From Utricularia gibba (Eukaryota > Streptophyta > Magnoliopsida > Lamiales > Lentibulariaceae): a stretch of 64,000 nucleotides of DNA. The notes beneath the pieces are model-generated. The model was given only the letters and a program-made list of their open reading frames with translations, was not told the DNA's origin and searched no databases. Position numbers and translations under genes: made by a program. Below are positions 59,991-64,000 of the stretch, in pieces. Every line of letters begins with the position of its first letter. The first letter of the stretch is position 1. Where the stretch lies: contig NEEC01000002.1 in the NCBI GenBank assembly GCA_002189035.1, positions 3,224,001 through 3,288,000 of the forward strand. Reading direction: 5' to 3'.

Positions 59991-61318
59991 ATATTATCTT
60001 ATTAGTAGTTCATTTTCAGCATTAGGATTGAAATAGGAGGAAAATAAAAGAAAAGAAGAAGAAAAAAATGATAGAATAAAAAAACAACAAGCATGCAATA
60101 ATAGTTAATTAGAAAATGCCATGTGTTTTAACAATGTAAAGATATATATTTTATTGTTAAGACTTATAAATAAACTTTGCTGAGATGATGAATAGAAGAA
60201 ATATAAAGGGAAAGCATTATGAAGAAAAAAACATGAGGAAAAAAAGGAAAATCTGTTGATAGTAAAACTGCAAGTTGATCTATTAGTTATGAAATAATGA
60301 CTATGTAAACGGTGAAGATGCGCAACGCCAACAACTAGAAATTCTATGAAGGTTGTCGAAAGCCGAGAAATGGGAGTACCCTTGTGACCTAGTGATGATT
60401 TTTATTAGATACTAATTAGTGTAATCTTTTAATTTTTGCAGCTTGAATATGCTAATCCCTTTCAATGTTGTCAGTATGCTCCATTTATTTCAATTTACTA
60501 AATACTAACTGGAGTATTTTAAAATGTTACGTTTGTGGTGATCGTTGTGTGGAAGCTGGAGCCCACTTGCGGCAGTCAACAAGAAATGCGGTGGCAAGAT
60601 GGATGGGGCCAACGCCTTCTTCGATAGGTGGACATGCCTCAATTAGCTCTTTTGGGTTTGCGTAATACAAACTCACTTTTGCAGAGGTATCCAACAGGCA
60701 ACCAACCTACTGCCTTGCTCTTCGTGCACTTTTATTTGCTCCACTAGAAATGTTCAGCTCTGCAGGGTATTATGACGTAGACATGACCAAGTGGCGTTTG
60801 CCAAGAGGCATGATGCCACCAAACTTCGAATTCAAACGCTTGAAAACGGTAACCGTCGGGAGATGGACGGCTTATTTGCCTGCACTTCCCACCAGGCACA
60901 GGGGCCCCTGTTCGCTCTTTCGTCTTAGATGGACTGTTTGCACAAGTCGTTGCCCTCTCTGGTTGTGCGACGCAGATTGGAACCAATGTGCATGGCATGG
61001 ATATTGTTTCCACATTACTGTTGACTGTTAACTCTAATTCATTAAACAGTGCATGAAAAAACAAAGGCTAATTAGAATGCACGCAGAGTTTGAAACAAAT
61101 TGATGAATCATATTACAGAGACTTGAAAAAAACACATCCATCCAAAACGGAATCAAGAATTACAGCTCTTACTGATGATCGAAACTGGGAAATGCTAATG
61201 CTTCTGTAGTAAGCTAACAACGTAATACTGTTTCGAGGTATTTCATGCTTGCCTGTTCACGTTCAGACTGGAAACTGGTCTCGTTCTTCATTTTGTAGAT
61301 CAAACAAAAGTTAGCACT
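59991..61318. other. intergenic; unrecognised GC-richer island
   Basis: AT-rich to about 60520. An island at about 60530-61030 is near 50% GC and has open frames on both strands (for example 60744-61064 minus, 106 residues; 60750-61031 plus, 93 residues). No domain or splice model is convincing. It may be a lost gene fragment or non-coding transcript. 61030-61318 should include the 3' UTR of the RER1 gene. Confidence 0.35.
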
Positions 61319-62046
61319 TCAGTCTGCTCGCGGACTGCTAGCAGCAGGTCTTTTCCCTTTGTAAGTCTAATTAAGAGGAAAAAGTGGAACTTTTGATGAT
61401 GGGAGGGAATGAAAACATTGCATGAGGGTTGTCAGTTAAAATACCTGCTTCCCGAGGTTAAATGGGATATATTTGTACTTGATCATGTGCATTATTTGGC
61501 GCTTCATAGTGAGAACAAAGAGCACGAACCAGTAGAACAATAAGATAGGCCAAAACACGGGCACATCAAACATGGAAAAGAATGTCATCACAAATCCTAT
61601 GCAGAACGCCTTTGTGATGGCATACCTATGAGGACAAAAGGAAGAAGAAGGCACAATCAGAAAGCCAAAAGATTGAAAAAGATGAATAGAGAACATATGT
61701 ACCAAAATTTGAATTCAGGAAGGCGGCGGATGAATGGCTTGAACTCATCAGAATCCTTTGTAGGCAGCATAGGGCCATCGGATGGTTCTATTTCCGGGTC
61801 AACAAGAGGTGACAAAAATCCTATAAGCAGGTTTAGAATATAGATCCCCAGTCCGTAGGTAATTATGTAAAACCCTTGGATGTAATAAACCCTCAGAGCA
61901 TAGACCAAAACCAACACGAAAGTCCCAATCCATCTATATAGCGCATGCGGGGTCGATTTATCTAGATAATACTGGAAAACCTTAGAAACTTCCTGCCTCC
62001 TTTGATGCAGAACTGCTGCAGGGCCATCACCTCCAGCCCCCTCCAT
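61319..62046 (-). CDS. RER1: RER1 ER-retrieval receptor
   Basis: Three coding exons on the minus strand: 62046-61703, 61625-61445 and 61366-61319, all GT-AG and phase-consistent, giving 190 residues (usual about 190-215). The start [20 protein letters not shown] is preceded in frame by MLFSTKFI, which looks like leader. RER1 is a four-pass Golgi membrane protein that returns ER membrane proteins in COPI vesicles (family knowledge). Hydrophobic segments are near residues 44-60 ([20 protein letters not shown]), 62-80 ([20 protein letters not shown]), 121-138 and 142-160. Between them is the conserved acidic loop [20 protein letters not shown]. The end [16 protein letters not shown] precedes a short basic tail. 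A 5' UTR intron is likely, with donor near 62487 (TTCAG|GTATTC) and acceptor near 62090 (GAAGCAG|ATTT). Confidence 0.93.
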
Positions 62047-64000
62047 TATGAATTTGGTAGAGAACAGCAATAAACTTATAATAAATCTGCTTCCACAGTC
62101 AAGACAGACAGCAAGTAAACAGCAATTTCATCAATCAAATTGTAAACCAGCGCAGTGCACATGAAGTAAAAACGGCAAAAAGCGGTTGTAATGAAACACA
62201 GAAATGACGAAGAAACACGAAGCCCTAGGAAATCAATCTTCACCACTAAAGTCACAACGAATAAATCTGCATATAAGCACCCCTAATTACCCAGAATACC
62301 ACAGTTCTACATACACACGCATACAGAGGAAAGAAAAAATGGTAAAAAGAAAAAAAAAATTAACGAGGACAAAACTAGATCCAGAAATAGCAATTCCTCC
62401 ACATGAATCAAATCTGACCAGCGTACATATCAACGAAACCAAATTCTGATTAAGCAACAAGCTTGAAGATGATCGCAAGAAGAATACCTGAAGAGATCGA
62501 TTCACCCTTGGTTGACGAGAAACAGAGTTGAGAGGGGAACGCTGCTCAATAGAGGAGTTGTGAGGTGAAATATCAAGATGACCGACGAGAACACGTCAGC
62601 CCAGGAAAGGACACCCTTCATCTCCAAACGACGTCGTACCAAAGGGTCAAATCGTCATTTCCTTTCCAACTCCAAATACATTTCGAAAACTAAACTAGTA
62701 TTTCGGAAACTTTCTCTTTTTTTCTATTTTTAAAATACCAAAAGTAATTTTGTTACTCAACAATGTCGATTTCTATTTCTATTTATTCTTAATCACATGT
62801 AATAAACAGTAAAATAAAAAAGTAATTGGAATTCAATTTCTCTTTTTACTTCAATTTCTTGAATAAAATCTCAAAAAAATTCTAACAACAAAATAATTCA
62901 CTCTCATATTCATTCTCTCCTATCTTCTTGAATAGTTTAAAGGATAGAGGGAATTCTGGGAGAATTAGATGAGCGAGGATAAAAATGATTTCACCAACCT
63001 TTTTCATTCATCAAGATACAATGACGTTAATAGATTTGAATACAGCATGCTTGTTTTGTTTATTAATTCATTAAAGTTATTCTATTTAATTTTGAATATG
63101 CTAATCGTTAGTTATTCTATAGTAAAATCAGAATTTCAAATTTTGTGATTAACTTCAGAAATTATTGAATTTCTTTAATATTTATTTTAAATATCAAATA
63201 AGAGATTAATTAGAAAAATTATACTATTTATTTTTATTTATTTTAAAAATAAATTTATATCATAATATTAAATTATATAATAAGTTAATGTATTAAAATT
63301 TACAATATATCTTCTATTTTATTAAAATTTTATACTATATTTTTATTATCCTACAAAAAATTTTACAATCTCAAATTGATTCTATTTAAATAATATTAAA
63401 ACTGATTTTTTTCTATATAATCTGAAATACAACTCCAAATTACAGAACATGCCCAACTTCATCAACGAGTGCAAGAAAGAAGATGGAGCAAAATTCTATA
63501 ATGCCTTGGATAAAGTATCAATTTTTGCATGAATAAATTCTTAGATCTTTCTGATTATATGTATGTCAAATTTTTTTGATTTTGGTTATCTCTTGCATGA
63601 ATTATGAAAAGTTTTTGATGAATAATCTTCTTTTCTTTCTTCTTTATAAGAGTTGAAATTTAGAATATCCATATATATTTCATTCTTATCTTAAATAAAT
63701 ATATTAAAGTTAACTATAATGAATTTAGAAACCAAAAGGGTGCTCATGAATGTGATTTTCTCTCAAGTTATCAATCTTGAAAGATATCGAATGACTTTTG
63801 GCATTAGGATAAATTGGAATTTTTTTTTACTTATTATAGTTTTAGAAGTTTATTATTTACTAACATTTAACTTCTGAATTTAAATAAAAAATCATAATTA
63901 AATTCTTTTATCATATGCGTTCAAAAAATCTTTATTCTATTGTATAATATTTTTACTTTTTTTATTATTTTAACTCGTTTGAATTTTTGATTATTTATAA
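62047..64000. other. RER1 5' UTR/promoter and AT-rich spacer
   Basis: 62047-62600 includes the probable 5' UTR intron, first exon and promoter of RER1. From about 62700 to the end the DNA is very AT-rich with no recognisable gene or element. Confidence 0.45.

Noticed and set aside
1-64000. CRISPR arrays, bacterial operons, tRNA and rRNA genes
   Set aside because: Looked for and not seen. Repeats present are transposon-derived, and genes have spliceosomal introns.

Overview
The window is nuclear DNA from a flowering plant, most likely a dicot. It holds split genes with GT-AG introns and plant-only families: a C3H17-like CCCH zinc finger, an FHA/AAA ATPase, a JINGUBANG-type WD40 protein and a tail-only IDD-like protein. 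These sit in AT-rich spacers full of plant transposons. There are no operons, CRISPR arrays, origins or recognisable tRNA or rRNA genes.

Layout. 1-2395 (-): 5' half of a CCCH zinc-finger gene, cut by the window edge, divergent from 3404-12425 (+), a 28-exon FHA/AAA ATPase. 13330-13752 (+): small intronless EAR-motif/coiled-coil protein resembling the C-terminus of IDD14/15/16 factors. 14.5-19.8 kb: two decayed Copia remnants, one of them with both LTRs. 20450-21481 (+): p24/TMED cargo receptor. 23.1-24.5 kb: two LTR-like fragments in opposite orientation. 25405-26486 (-): six-exon L7Ae/RPP38-like RNA-binding protein. 27548-29376 (-): acyltransferase-like (condensation-fold) protein. 29.5-34.4 kb: gene-poor AT-rich DNA. 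34668-39873 (+): 23-exon kinesin-5. 40116-44997 (+): nearly complete but mutated PIF/Harbinger transposon with TAA target duplications and nested repeats. 45209-48547 (-): ten-exon SNX1. 48.6-54.4 kb: AT-rich DNA with a hAT-type MITE flanked by a perfect 8-bp duplication and a 745-bp Harbinger-type MITE. 55479-56906 (-): intronless JINGUBANG-like WD40 gene. About 59.26-59.99 kb: inverted second copy of the 745-bp MITE. 61319-62046 (-): RER1.

The genes are independent housekeeping or developmental loci and do not form one pathway. p24, RER1 and SNX1 all serve membrane trafficking, but they are scattered and I infer no cluster. No new biological system was found.

The most useful observation concerns sequence integrity. 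Three conserved genes (AAA ATPase, acyltransferase-like, kinesin-5) carry four single-base frameshifts. Three of the four lie in runs of five or six G/C. Exon phases on both sides show exactly one base missing or extra. This looks like homopolymer error in the assembly more than true pseudogenes, but the sequence alone cannot decide. Other notable points are a GC-AG intron in kinesin-5, a mitosis-type (MSA-like) motif upstream of it, and precise boundaries for several transposons.
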